NCBI GenBank assembly: GCA_017451425.1
Contig: JAFSPP010000030.1
Location: 1-34,440, forward strand
Length of the DNA stretch: 34,440 nucleotides
Direction: 5' to 3'
DNA from: Clostridia bacterium
GTDB taxonomy: Bacteria; Bacillota; Clostridia; Oscillospirales; Acutalibacteraceae
The stretch's first letter is position 1. Each line of letters starts with the position of its first letter. A program made the translations under genes and the position numbers. Below, in pieces: positions 6,313 through 13,211 of the stretch. The notes below the pieces were generated by a model. The model was not told the DNA's origin and ran no database searches. It saw only the letters and a list, made by a program, of their open reading frames with translations.

Positions 6313-7245
6313 ATGTCAAACATTTACAAAGGAACCTTAGGCTTAATCGGCAACACCCCTCTTGTTGAGGTCACAAACATCGAAAAGGCACTCGACCTCA
6401 AAGCCACTGTGCTTGTAAAACTCGAGTACTTCAACCCGGCCGGCAGTGTCAAGGACAGAATCGCGAAAGCGATGATTGAGGACGCGGAGGCGAAGGGTCT
6501 TCTGAAGGAGGGCTCAGTTATCATTGAGCCCACCAGCGGTAACACCGGCATCGGCCTTGCGGCAATCGCCGCAGCCAAGGGCTACCGCGCAATCCTCACA
6601 ATGCCCGAGACCATGAGTGTTGAGAGGAGAAACATCCTCAAGGCATACGGTGCAGAGATCGTTCTCACCGAGGGCGCAAAAGGTATGAAGGGCGCTATAG
6701 CCAAGGCTGAGGAACTCGCCGCCGAGATTCCGGACAGCTTCATCCCCGGACAGTTTGTAAACCCCGCAAATCCCGCCATCCATAAGGCGACAACGGGTCC
6801 CGAAATCTACAAGGACACTGACGGCAATGTTGATATCTTCATTGCAGGCGTAGGTACAGGTGGTACCGTTACGGGTGTCGGCGAATATCTGAAAGAGCAG
6901 AAGGCATCCGTTAAAGTCGTAGCAGTTGAGCCCGACGATTCACCCGTACTTTCAACCGGCACACCCGGTGCCCACAAGATTCAGGGTATTGGCGCAGGCT
7001 TCGTACCCGATGTCCTCAACACCTCCGTATATGACGAGATTTTCCGCGCAACAAACGATGACGCTTTCGCAACAGCGAAGCTCCTCGCCAAGACGGAAGG
7101 TATCTCTGTAGGTATCTCCTCAGGTGCTGCTCTCTTTGCCGCACTTGAGTATGCGAAGAAACCCGAGAATGCAGGCAAGACGATTGTCGCTCTCCTTCCG
7201 GACAGCGGTGACCGCTACTACTCAACAGCCCTTTTCACTGAATAA
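6313..7245 (+). CDS. cysK: Cysteine synthase (O-acetylserine sulfhydrylase)
   Basis: This 310-residue fold-type II PLP enzyme forms cysteine from O-acetylserine and sulfide. It shows IGNTPLVEV at 12-20, the PLP lysine K47 in [10 protein letters not shown], the substrate loop [12 protein letters not shown] at 72-83, the phosphate loop [12 protein letters not shown] at about 180-191, the GIGAGFVP segment and the SSGAA/PDSGDRY end typical of CysK. AAAAAAGGAG lies before the ATG. A 57-base gap separates it from metY with no terminator, so the two are probably one transcript. Having both MetY and CysK shows that free sulfide can enter both the methionine and cysteine branches. Confidence 0.95.
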   Translation: MSNIYKGTLGLIGNTPLVEVTNIEKALDLKATVLVKLEYFNPAGSVKDRIAKAMIEDAEAKGLLKEGSVIIEPTSGNTGIGLAAIAAAKGYRAILTMPETMSVERRNILKAYGAEIVLTEGAKGMKGAIAKAEELAAEIPDSFIPGQFVNPANPAIHKATTGPEIYKDTDGNVDIFIAGVGTGGTVTGVGEYLKEQKASVKVVAVEPDDSPVLSTGTPGAHKIQGIGAGFVPDVLNTSVYDEIFRATNDDAFATAKLLAKTEGISVGISSGAALFAALEYAKKPENAGKTIVALLPDSGDRYYSTALFTE

Positions 7246-7246
7246 C

Positions 7247-8068
7247 ATGTCATTTTCTCCCGAAGAACTTGAACGCTATACGCGACAGCTGATTTTAAAA
7301 GATGTCGGCGCAAAAGGCCAACGCAAAATCAAGGATGGCAAGGTACTCGTAATAGGAGCCGGAGGTCTCGGCTCCACGGCGATAATGTACCTTGCCGCCG
7401 CGGGCGTCGGCACACTCGGCATTGCCGATGCCGACTGCGTCGACCTTACAAATCTGCAGCGGCAGATCATACACACGACTGACGACCTCGGTGTCCCGAA
7501 GGTCGAGTCCGCCGTTGCCACCGTAAAGGCCTTGAACCCCAATGTCGAAGTGGTTACATATAAAGAATTCGTCACAGCGGAAAACATAAAGGGGATTATT
7601 GAGCCGTACGATTTCATAATCGACGCGACCGACAATTTCCCCGCAAAGTACCTGATAAATGACGCATGCGTGCTTTTTGAAAAGCCTTTCTCGCATGCGG
7701 GCATTTTGCGTTTTGAGGGTCAGATGACGACATATCTGCCCGGTGAAGGGCCGTGCTTCCGCTGTATGTTTCCCGTTCCGCCGCCGCCGGAGCTCTCTCC
7801 CACATGTAAGGAGGCCGGAATCATAGGCGCCGTCCCCGGCGTCGTCGGAAGTCTCCAGGCCGTCGAGGCGATCAAGTTTCTGACCGGAGCGGGTGACCTG
7901 CTTGTCGGAAAGCTCCTTATCATCGACCTGCTCACCATGGAATTTCATACCGTGAACATGCCGAGGGAGGAAAGCTGCCCCATCTGCGGAAAGGAACCCG
8001 TAATCACTTCGCTTGTCGAGTACGAACAGACCGTCTGTGACCTTAAAGGTATTTTAGAAGATGAGTGA
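7247..8068 (+). CDS. ThiF/MoeB/HesA-type E1-like adenylyltransferase
   Basis: This 273-residue protein adenylates the C-terminal Gly-Gly of a ubiquitin-like sulfur carrier in known relatives. It has the nucleotide loop GAGGLGS at 37-43, D62 in ADADCVDLTNLQRQ, R72, K85, D127 in ATDN, the C187 position in SPTCKEAGIIG equivalent to the ThiF/MoeB reactive cysteine, and two zinc pairs, C170/C173 and C244/C247. The ATG at 7247 follows the cysK stop by one base. The frame is open further upstream inside cysK, but the protein clearly begins MSFSPEELERYTRQ as in MoeB. No good ribosome site is visible, so translation is probably coupled to cysK. No carrier gene (ThiS, MoaD, CysO or HcyS) lies nearby, so its substrate is unknown. 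Confidence 0.88.
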   Translation: MSFSPEELERYTRQLILKDVGAKGQRKIKDGKVLVIGAGGLGSTAIMYLAAAGVGTLGIADADCVDLTNLQRQIIHTTDDLGVPKVESAVATVKALNPNVEVVTYKEFVTAENIKGIIEPYDFIIDATDNFPAKYLINDACVLFEKPFSHAGILRFEGQMTTYLPGEGPCFRCMFPVPPPPELSPTCKEAGIIGAVPGVVGSLQAVEAIKFLTGAGDLLVGKLLIIDLLTMEFHTVNMPREESCPICGKEPVITSLVEYEQTVCDLKGILEDE

Positions 8069-8372
8069 GTACAAGAGTATGACTCCGAGAGAATTCGCGG
8101 AGCTCGATTTTTCACAATACACCCTGCTTGATCTCCGTGAGCCGTCGGAACTCATAGCCGACGGTATTGAAGGCGCGCTCAACATGCCCGTTTCACAAGG
8201 CTTCGGAGCTCTCGCCACCGTACCGGCCGACAAACCCGTAATCGTCTTTTGCCGGGTCGGTGTCATAAGTGAGGAAGTCGCGGAACTTCTCGCCGACCTC
8301 GGTCACGATGTCTGCAACCTGGAAGGAGGCTACTGCGCCTACCGCGCCGTAAAACATGAAGGGAACGATTAA
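8061..8372 (+). CDS. Single-domain rhodanese sulfurtransferase
   Basis: This 103-residue protein is one rhodanese domain: LLDLREPSEL at 22-31, GALNMP at 38-43, the catalytic cysteine C64 in the active loop CRVGVIS, then GHDVCNLEGGYCAY. It would carry a persulfide on C64 and pass sulfur to a partner. The start overlaps the ThiF-like gene by eight bases, so the pair mirrors MoeZ-type fusions in which an E1-like domain is joined to a rhodanese that supplies the sulfur. Extra cysteines C85 and C92 follow the active loop. Role in this operon is inferred from that parallel. Confidence 0.88.
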   Translation: MSEYKSMTPREFAELDFSQYTLLDLREPSELIADGIEGALNMPVSQGFGALATVPADKPVIVFCRVGVISEEVAELLADLGHDVCNLEGGYCAYRAVKHEGND

Positions 8373-8799
8373 AGCGATCTGCATAAGCCCCGCCAAGGGC
8401 ACCGTAAAACGTCCCGTGGACAAGGCTGTTTTCATAAAAGACTTCGGTATTGAAGGCGATGCACACGCAGGCAACTGGCATCGCCAGGTGAGCCTTCTGT
8501 CCTACGACAAGGTTGTCGAGTTCAACAAACTCGGCGGCGATGTCGTTGACGGCGATTTCGGCGAGAACCTGCTTGTCACCGACATAGACTTCAAGTCCCT
8601 GCCCATAGGCACGATTTTTCTCATTGGCGATGTAAAACTCCGCCTCACCCAGATAGGCAAGGAATGCCACTCGCACTGCGAGATTTACAGGCGTGTCGGC
8701 ACCTGTATTATGCCGCACGAGGGCGTTTTTGCCGAAGTCCTCGAGGGCGGCACCGTTTTCCCCGGCGACACGCTCGAAGTTGTTGACTTTAAAGAGTGA
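8356..8799 (+). CDS. MOSC-domain protein
   Basis: This 147-residue protein belongs to the MOSC domain family (molybdenum cofactor sulfurase C-terminal type): GIEGDAHAGNWHRQVSLLS at 31-49, GDFGENLLV at 66-74, and the conserved cysteine C104 in QIGKECHSHCEI, with C108 and C117 nearby. Stand-alone MOSC proteins such as YiiM act on molybdenum cofactor or carry sulfur on the cysteine; the substrate here is not known. It overlaps the rhodanese gene by 17 bases with no visible ribosome site, implying coupled translation and a shared sulfur-transfer task. The end of this gene contains the -35 box of the following tRNA promoter. Confidence 0.87.
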   Translation: MKGTIKAICISPAKGTVKRPVDKAVFIKDFGIEGDAHAGNWHRQVSLLSYDKVVEFNKLGGDVVDGDFGENLLVTDIDFKSLPIGTIFLIGDVKLRLTQIGKECHSHCEIYRRVGTCIMPHEGVFAEVLEGGTVFPGDTLEVVDFKE

Positions 8800-8811
8800 T
8801 TTGGTTATAAT
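8783..8811 (+). promoter_or_regulatory. Promoter of tRNA-Ser
   Basis: TTGACT (8783-8788) and TATAAT (8806-8811) are separated by 17 bp and lie about 20 bases before the tRNA. The -35 is inside the MOSC coding sequence. Confidence 0.75.
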
Positions 8812-8832
8812 ACTCCTTGCATTTGACCTTCT

Positions 8833-8923
8833 GGAGAAGTACCCAAGAGGCCGAAGGGGCTCCCCTGCTAAGGGAGTAGGTGCGGTAACGCACGCGGGTG
8901 TTCAAATCACCTCTTCTCCGCCA
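8833..8923 (+). tRNA. tRNA-Ser (anticodon GCU)
   Basis: The 91-nt sequence folds as a class II tRNA. The acceptor stem pairs GGAGAAG (8833-8839) with CTTCTCC (8913-8919). The anticodon arm is CTCCC-CTGCTAA-GGGAG, with GCT at 8867-8869. A long variable arm contains GTGCG/CGCAC, the T loop is TTCAAAT, and the discriminator G8920 is followed by an encoded CCA (8921-8923). It reads AGC and AGU serine codons. Confidence 0.96.
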
Positions 8924-8926
8924 GAA

Positions 8927-8962
8927 AGACCTGAGACTTTATGCCTCAGGTCTTTTATTTTA
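8927..8962 (+). terminator. Intrinsic terminator after tRNA-Ser
   Basis: A 9-bp stem (AGACCTGAG and CTCAGGTCT) with a loop of about nine bases is followed by TTTATTTTAT. It also ends any read-through from the metY operon. Confidence 0.88.
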
Positions 8963-8980
8963 TCTGTCTTTTTGTTATCA

Positions 8981-9002
8981 TATTTTTAAGTTATTTTTAA
9001 GT
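8981..9002 (+). promoter_or_regulatory. Tandem 11-bp box, TTTAAG-N5-TTTAAG, upstream of the response regulator
   Basis: TATTTTTAAGT occurs twice head to tail (8981-8991, 8992-9002), placing TTTAAG at 8985-8990 and 8996-9001, five bases apart. This is the spacing and sequence of the CiaR binding motif described in streptococci, and 11-bp direct repeats are general for OmpR/PhoB regulators. It lies 50 bases ahead of the CiaR-like gene, so autoregulation is likely. Confidence 0.65.
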
Positions 9003-9051
9003 GTAGCAGGTTATTCTTCTCTTAACATTTTGTCTGCGAAGGGATTTTAAG

Positions 9052-9732
9052 ATGCGTATTCTGATAGTTGAAGACGAGGTCCGCCTGGCCGAGGCACTGG
9101 GCGAGATAATGAAGGGACAGCTCTACAGTGTTGATATTGTAAATGACGGCGAGGACGGATACGACTACGCCATGAGCAATATCTATGACGTCATCGTCAT
9201 GGACGTCATGCTGCCTTCAATGAACGGCTTCGATATCGTCAGCAAGATGCGTGAGGAGAAGAATCAGACGCCGGTCATCATGCTCACGGCCAAGGATGAC
9301 ACGGCTGACAAGATAAAAGGACTCGACTGCGGTGCGGATGACTATCTGACGAAGCCGTTCATACCGGGAGAGCTCCTGGCGCGTATCCGTGCCATCTCCC
9401 GCCGTCAGGGCGAGGTAGTTTTAGATGAACTGAAATTTGAGGACCTCACACTGAGCCAGTCCAACAGGACGCTCTCGTGCGGCACTCATTCAATTAACCT
9501 GGGACCCAAGGAGTTTGACATCATAAACCTTCTGATGTCGAACCCCGGTGTGATTGTCCCGAAAGAGGACCTGATTGTCAAAGTCTGGGGCATAGAGTCC
9601 GAGGCTGAGGACAACAACGTGGAGGTATACATCTCCTTCCTTCGAAAGAAAATCTCACACCTGGGCTCGAAGGTACTGATTGCCACGGTGCGCAAGCTCG
9701 GTTATCGTCTGGAGGTGCAGGAAGACGCTTAA
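9052..9732 (+). CDS. OmpR/PhoB-family response regulator, CiaR-like
   Basis: This 226-residue protein has a receiver domain at 1-118 (acidic pocket E7-D8, phospho-acceptor D51 in VIVMDVMLP, T79, K101 in LTKPF) and a winged-helix DNA-binding domain from about 128 (NLGPKEFDIINLLMSNPG, then VEVYISFLRKKI and ATVRKLGYRLE). The WG-x-ES-x-AEDNNVEVY segment and the adjacent TTTAAG-N5-TTTAAG box both point to a CiaR-type regulator, though orthology is not proven. It overlaps or abuts its sensor kinase and heads an operon that continues into galM and a lipase. Confidence 0.92.
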   Translation: MRILIVEDEVRLAEALGEIMKGQLYSVDIVNDGEDGYDYAMSNIYDVIVMDVMLPSMNGFDIVSKMREEKNQTPVIMLTAKDDTADKIKGLDCGADDYLTKPFIPGELLARIRAISRRQGEVVLDELKFEDLTLSQSNRTLSCGTHSINLGPKEFDIINLLMSNPGVIVPKEDLIVKVWGIESEAEDNNVEVYISFLRKKISHLGSKVLIATVRKLGYRLEVQEDA

Positions 9733-11026
9733 GAAGCTCAGAAAGAAGTTCATAGTTTCAAATATGGCTCTTGTCGGTGTCGTCCTGATTGTCATGTTCT
9801 TCGTCCTGACCATCGTCACCTATGCCTTTGAGAGGCAGCAGACGATAGGGGCGCTTCAGGAGGCGCTGCGTGGCGGCCGTGTACTTGCCTTCTTCCCGAA
9901 CGGCGATTCCGTCATGGTTGACGGCGTGCAGTCCCTCGACAGCGAGGGGGAGACGGATGATGAGAGACGCAGTTCGGTAGTGATTATTGCGCTTTATGAC
10001 AAAGATCGTGTACTCGCATATGATACCTCTATCAACTCGGATTTCACGGACAGTGAGATTAACGCCTTGCTGAAATACGTGCGCGAGACAGACGATGAGG
10101 GCGGCATTATAACCGCGTATAACGTGAGGTTTTTAAAGACCGCAACTGATGAGGGCACCAAGGTTGCCTTCGCGAACCGAGATTCGGAAATCGCGACTTT
10201 TGCATTTTTGCTGCGTCTTTATTTCTTCGTGACAATGGTTATTCTGGCCATAATGTTCCTGATATCGGACTATATGGCAAAGAAGGCCATAGAGCCCGTG
10301 GAGAAGTCCTGGGAGAAGCAGAATCAGTTCGTGGCAGATGCATCGCATGAGCTGAAGACACCGCTTACGGTTATCCTCGCCAACATGGACATAATGCAGG
10401 CAAATAAGGACTCGACCATCTGGGAACAGAACAAGTGGATTGAGAACACAAAGTCCGAAGCGACCAGGATGGCGGAGCTCGTCGGAGACATGCTCTTCCT
10501 TGCCCGCTCGGATGCCAACATGGACCAGCAGTACAATTTCGAGGAGCTCAACTTTACGAGTGTTGTCGAGGACTGCGTGCTGACCTTTGAGTCCGTGGCC
10601 TTTGAGAAGGGAATGACACTCTCGTCGCAGGTGGCTCCGGACCTCTATGCATATGCGGACCAGACAAGAATAAAACAGGCCGTCATGGTCCTGATAGACA
10701 ACGCGATAAAGTATTCGGGTGAGAACGGACATATCTTCGTTCAGGCTGAAGGTAATCAGAGAGTCGTGAAACTCACCGTGGCAAACACGGGCAGGGAAAT
10801 CCCGAAGGAGAAGCAGGAGCATCTTTTTGAGCGCTTCTACCGGGTTGATGAATCACGTACAAGAGAGCGGGGCGGATACGGTCTCGGTCTTTCAATTGCA
10901 AAGAACATCATTGAGGCCCACGGCGGTACCATAGGGCTCGAGTACTCGAACGAAAAAGGTACTTGCATAGGATTTTCAATTCCGACAAAGCAGGGCAGAG
11001 AGCCCATAAAACTCAAGAGGCAGTAA
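9680..11026 (+). CDS. Sensor histidine kinase partner (CiaH-like)
   Basis: This is a membrane sensor kinase of about 448 residues counted from a TTG at 9680. It has a first membrane span at about 29-49, an outer sensor loop of about 125 residues, a second span at about 176-197, a HisKA block FVADASHELKTPLT with the phospho-histidine at 223, and an ATPase domain with N box (DNAIKYS), G1 (NTGREIPKE), F box (LFERFYRVDESR) and G2 (GGYGLGLSI). Start is uncertain. The TTG at 9680 has AAGG six bases upstream, overlaps the regulator gene by 53 bases and keeps the basic KKLRKKF anchor seen in such kinases. The only later ATG, at 9764, would remove that anchor. The stop overlaps the galM start by one base. 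Confidence 0.88.
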   Translation: MPRCASSVIVWRCRKTLKKLRKKFIVSNMALVGVVLIVMFFVLTIVTYAFERQQTIGALQEALRGGRVLAFFPNGDSVMVDGVQSLDSEGETDDERRSSVVIIALYDKDRVLAYDTSINSDFTDSEINALLKYVRETDDEGGIITAYNVRFLKTATDEGTKVAFANRDSEIATFAFLLRLYFFVTMVILAIMFLISDYMAKKAIEPVEKSWEKQNQFVADASHELKTPLTVILANMDIMQANKDSTIWEQNKWIENTKSEATRMAELVGDMLFLARSDANMDQQYNFEELNFTSVVEDCVLTFESVAFEKGMTLSSQVAPDLYAYADQTRIKQAVMVLIDNAIKYSGENGHIFVQAEGNQRVVKLTVANTGREIPKEKQEHLFERFYRVDESRTRERGGYGLGLSIAKNIIEAHGGTIGLEYSNEKGTCIGFSIPTKQGREPIKLKRQ

Positions 11027-11916
11027 TGGAATTTGTTCTTGAAAACAAAAACGGCACGAGGGTCACTATTGACTCATACGGCTGTACGGTTAAAGAGATA
11101 ATCTTTGACGGTGAGAATATGATAAGCGGCGCGCCCTATCCGGCTTCGGTCATAGGGCGTATTGCGGGCCGTCTCTCGGACGGTGAGGGCTTCATGCTCC
11201 ACGGCAATCACGAGTTCGACAGGACGGAGTGGAACGGCACGCAGCTGGACGACAGTGTAATGCTGAGGTATATAAGTCCTGCAGGCATAAACGGTTTTCC
11301 CGGAAATGTCGATGTCTTCGTGACATATACTCTTTCCGATGAGGATGAACTTCGTATCGACTACTTTGCCGAAACGGATGAGGCCACTTTCCTGAACCTG
11401 ACCAACCACGCGTATTTCAATTTGAATGGACCGGACGTGGCAACGGTCAGGAACCATATCCTTGCCGCTGACACGGAGTACTATCTGCCTCTCAACGAGG
11501 ACCTTACGCCTGCCGGAGAACTGAAATCCGTGTCAGGCACAGTCTTCGATCTGTCATCGGGCAGGCACCTCGGCGAGGTGTTCATGTCAGAGGACTCCCA
11601 GGTCGCGATTGCAAGGAACGGATTTGACCATGCCTTTGTTTTCGGAGGATGTAAAGACTTTAACCTTTACACTCATGACAAAATACACACGGCCACGGTA
11701 ATGTGCCCTGACACCTCCCGTGCCATCACAATGAAAACGGACTATCCTTGCTTTGTGTGTTATACAGGTAACCAGATGAAGATACCCCATATGGGTATCT
11801 GTCTGGAGGCGCAGCTTCTGCCGGACGCACCGAACTATGAAGAGTTCGGAAGCATAGAGCTTCTGCCTGAAAAAACCTATTCACACTTCGTGAGTTACAG
11901 ATTTGAAAAGAAATAA
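11026..11916 (+). CDS. galM: Short aldose 1-epimerase (galactose mutarotase)
   Basis: This 296-residue GalM-type protein interconverts alpha and beta anomers of galactose or glucose. Key positions are visible: R45 in GRIAGRL, H59 in LHG, H128 in NLTNHAYFNL (catalytic acid), D201 in GFDHAF, and E261 in CLEAQ (catalytic base). Relatives are about 340 residues long. The shortening includes a missing stretch of about ten residues between GRIAGRL and LHG. The ATG at 11026 shares a base with the kinase stop and follows AGAGG at 11016-11020; an in-frame upstream start inside the kinase gene is rejected. It is joined to a two-component system and a lipase rather than to a galactose operon. Confidence 0.85.
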   Translation: MEFVLENKNGTRVTIDSYGCTVKEIIFDGENMISGAPYPASVIGRIAGRLSDGEGFMLHGNHEFDRTEWNGTQLDDSVMLRYISPAGINGFPGNVDVFVTYTLSDEDELRIDYFAETDEATFLNLTNHAYFNLNGPDVATVRNHILAADTEYYLPLNEDLTPAGELKSVSGTVFDLSSGRHLGEVFMSEDSQVAIARNGFDHAFVFGGCKDFNLYTHDKIHTATVMCPDTSRAITMKTDYPCFVCYTGNQMKIPHMGICLEAQLLPDAPNYEEFGSIELLPEKTYSHFVSYRFEKK

Positions 11917-11934
11917 TTAAAAGGAGAGATTGAA

Positions 11935-13101
11935 ATGAGCTACCCCTATGTTTTCATCCACGGCATGCTCGGTTTCGGACAGGACGAGAAGGTCAATGAT
12001 TATGTCGCCTATTGGGGCATGCTCTCATGCGACCTCGTCAAGATGATCAAGGACGGCGGCGGTGAGGCGTGCGCGCCCTCAATCTCATCACTCGGTTCCG
12101 CCTGGGACCGCGCCTGCGAGATTTACGCACAGCTTGTCGGCGGAACCGTTGACTACGGTGCCGCGCACGCGAAGAAGTACGGCCATGAGCGTTTCGGCCG
12201 TACCTATGACAAGCCTCTGATCCCCGGCTGGGGCCCCGAGAAGAAGATCCACATCCTCGGACACAGCTTCGGCGGAGCCACGGTCCGCATGTTCTCACAC
12301 CTCATGGCAAAAGGTGCCGCTGAGGAGGTTGCCGCGACAGGTGACGATACATCGCCTCTGTTCAAAGGCGGCAAGGGCGACTGGATTCAGTTAGTCACCA
12401 CAATTGCGGGTCCTCACGACGGAACTACCGTAATTACCGCCATAGGCGTACTGCTTCCGATACTCAAGGTCATAACCTTCTTCGGCTTTGCCGGACTTCT
12501 CGGAAACACTGTCGGCAACACCTTCTATGATATGTCACTTGACCAGTGGGGCGTCACTTCAAATCCGAAGGAGAAGCCCGACATAAAGAAGTTCTTCAAG
12601 TTCAACAACATAATGAAGGTCTTCAAATCGAAGGACAACCTCTACTGGGATCTCTCGCTGGGCGGTGCCCGTGAGATGAACGAGAGGCTCGAGATAAACG
12701 AGGAGGCCTATAACTTCTCTATCTCAACGAGCAACTCTATGCTGACAAGAAACGGCAACCACAGAATGAAGATGGCCTCAACCTTCCTGCCCTTCGTCAT
12801 GACCGGAAACTTTGTCGGCAGACATAGGTTTGATAAGTCAATCGGCGAGAAGGTCGGCGAGGAGTGGCTCGAGTCCGACGGCTGCTCGAACACGGTCTCA
12901 GCTCTTCACCCGAGCGACGAGCCCTATGTCTACTACTATGACACCAAGGGCGATGTAAAACGCGGTATCTGGAATGTCATGCCCGTCTACCAGGGCGACC
13001 ACATGGATGTCGTCGGAGGCTCTGTCCGTTCTTTCCTCAATCCGTACTATGTAAAGAACTACTACAAAAATTACTTCGGAATTCTCGAGAGTCTCAAATA
13101 A
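11935..13101 (+). CDS. Staphylococcal/Geobacillus-type (family I.5/I.6-like) lipase without signal peptide
   Basis: This 388-residue alpha/beta hydrolase resembles the catalytic domain of staphylococcal and Geobacillus L1 lipases. It has the oxyanion segment FIHGMLGFG at 7-15, the family block DYGAAHAKKYGHERFGRTY at 73-91, nucleophile S111 in GHSFGG, ISPLFKG-like SPLFKGGKGDW at 140-150, IAGPHDGT at 158-164, Asp D315 in ESDGCSNTVS and His H356 in GDHMDVVGG. Spacing closely matches the S113-D317-H358 triad of the Geobacillus enzyme. Unlike those secreted enzymes, the protein starts directly at the first beta strand, with no signal or propeptide, so a cytoplasmic ester substrate is likely. AAAAGGAGAG precedes the ATG, 18 bases after galM. 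Confidence 0.87.
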   Translation: MSYPYVFIHGMLGFGQDEKVNDYVAYWGMLSCDLVKMIKDGGGEACAPSISSLGSAWDRACEIYAQLVGGTVDYGAAHAKKYGHERFGRTYDKPLIPGWGPEKKIHILGHSFGGATVRMFSHLMAKGAAEEVAATGDDTSPLFKGGKGDWIQLVTTIAGPHDGTTVITAIGVLLPILKVITFFGFAGLLGNTVGNTFYDMSLDQWGVTSNPKEKPDIKKFFKFNNIMKVFKSKDNLYWDLSLGGAREMNERLEINEEAYNFSISTSNSMLTRNGNHRMKMASTFLPFVMTGNFVGRHRFDKSIGEKVGEEWLESDGCSNTVSALHPSDEPYVYYYDTKGDVKRGIWNVMPVYQGDHMDVVGGSVRSFLNPYYVKNYYKNYFGILESLK

Positions 13102-13117
13102 TGTAAAAATATACAAA

Positions 13118-13158
13118 AAATCTGCACTCTTTTCTTAAAGGGTGCAGATTTACTTTTT
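13118..13158 (+). terminator. Terminator ending the two-component/galM/lipase operon
   Basis: A 15-bp stem with one G-T pair (13118-13132 with 13137-13151), a four-base loop and a T-rich 3' flank. It lies 17 bases after the lipase stop. Confidence 0.88.
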
Positions 13159-13177
13159 ATAGGCCGCGTACTAAAAT
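13149..13177 (+). promoter_or_regulatory. Weak candidate promoter for the tocopherol-cyclase-like gene
   Basis: TTTACT (13149-13154) and TAAAAT (13172-13177) are 17 bp apart and overlap the end of the preceding terminator. Some start must exist here because a strong terminator precedes the gene. Confidence 0.35.
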
Positions 13178-13211
13178 GGAGGTGTACCTATTATTTTCAG
13201 GGGGGATTATT

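Noticed and set aside
13187..13202. Third full Rrf2 operator ahead of the tocopherol-cyclase-like gene (ACCTATT followed by AGG)
   Set aside because: The half-sites are six bases apart instead of eight and the site overlaps the ribosome-binding region, not a promoter; probably chance.
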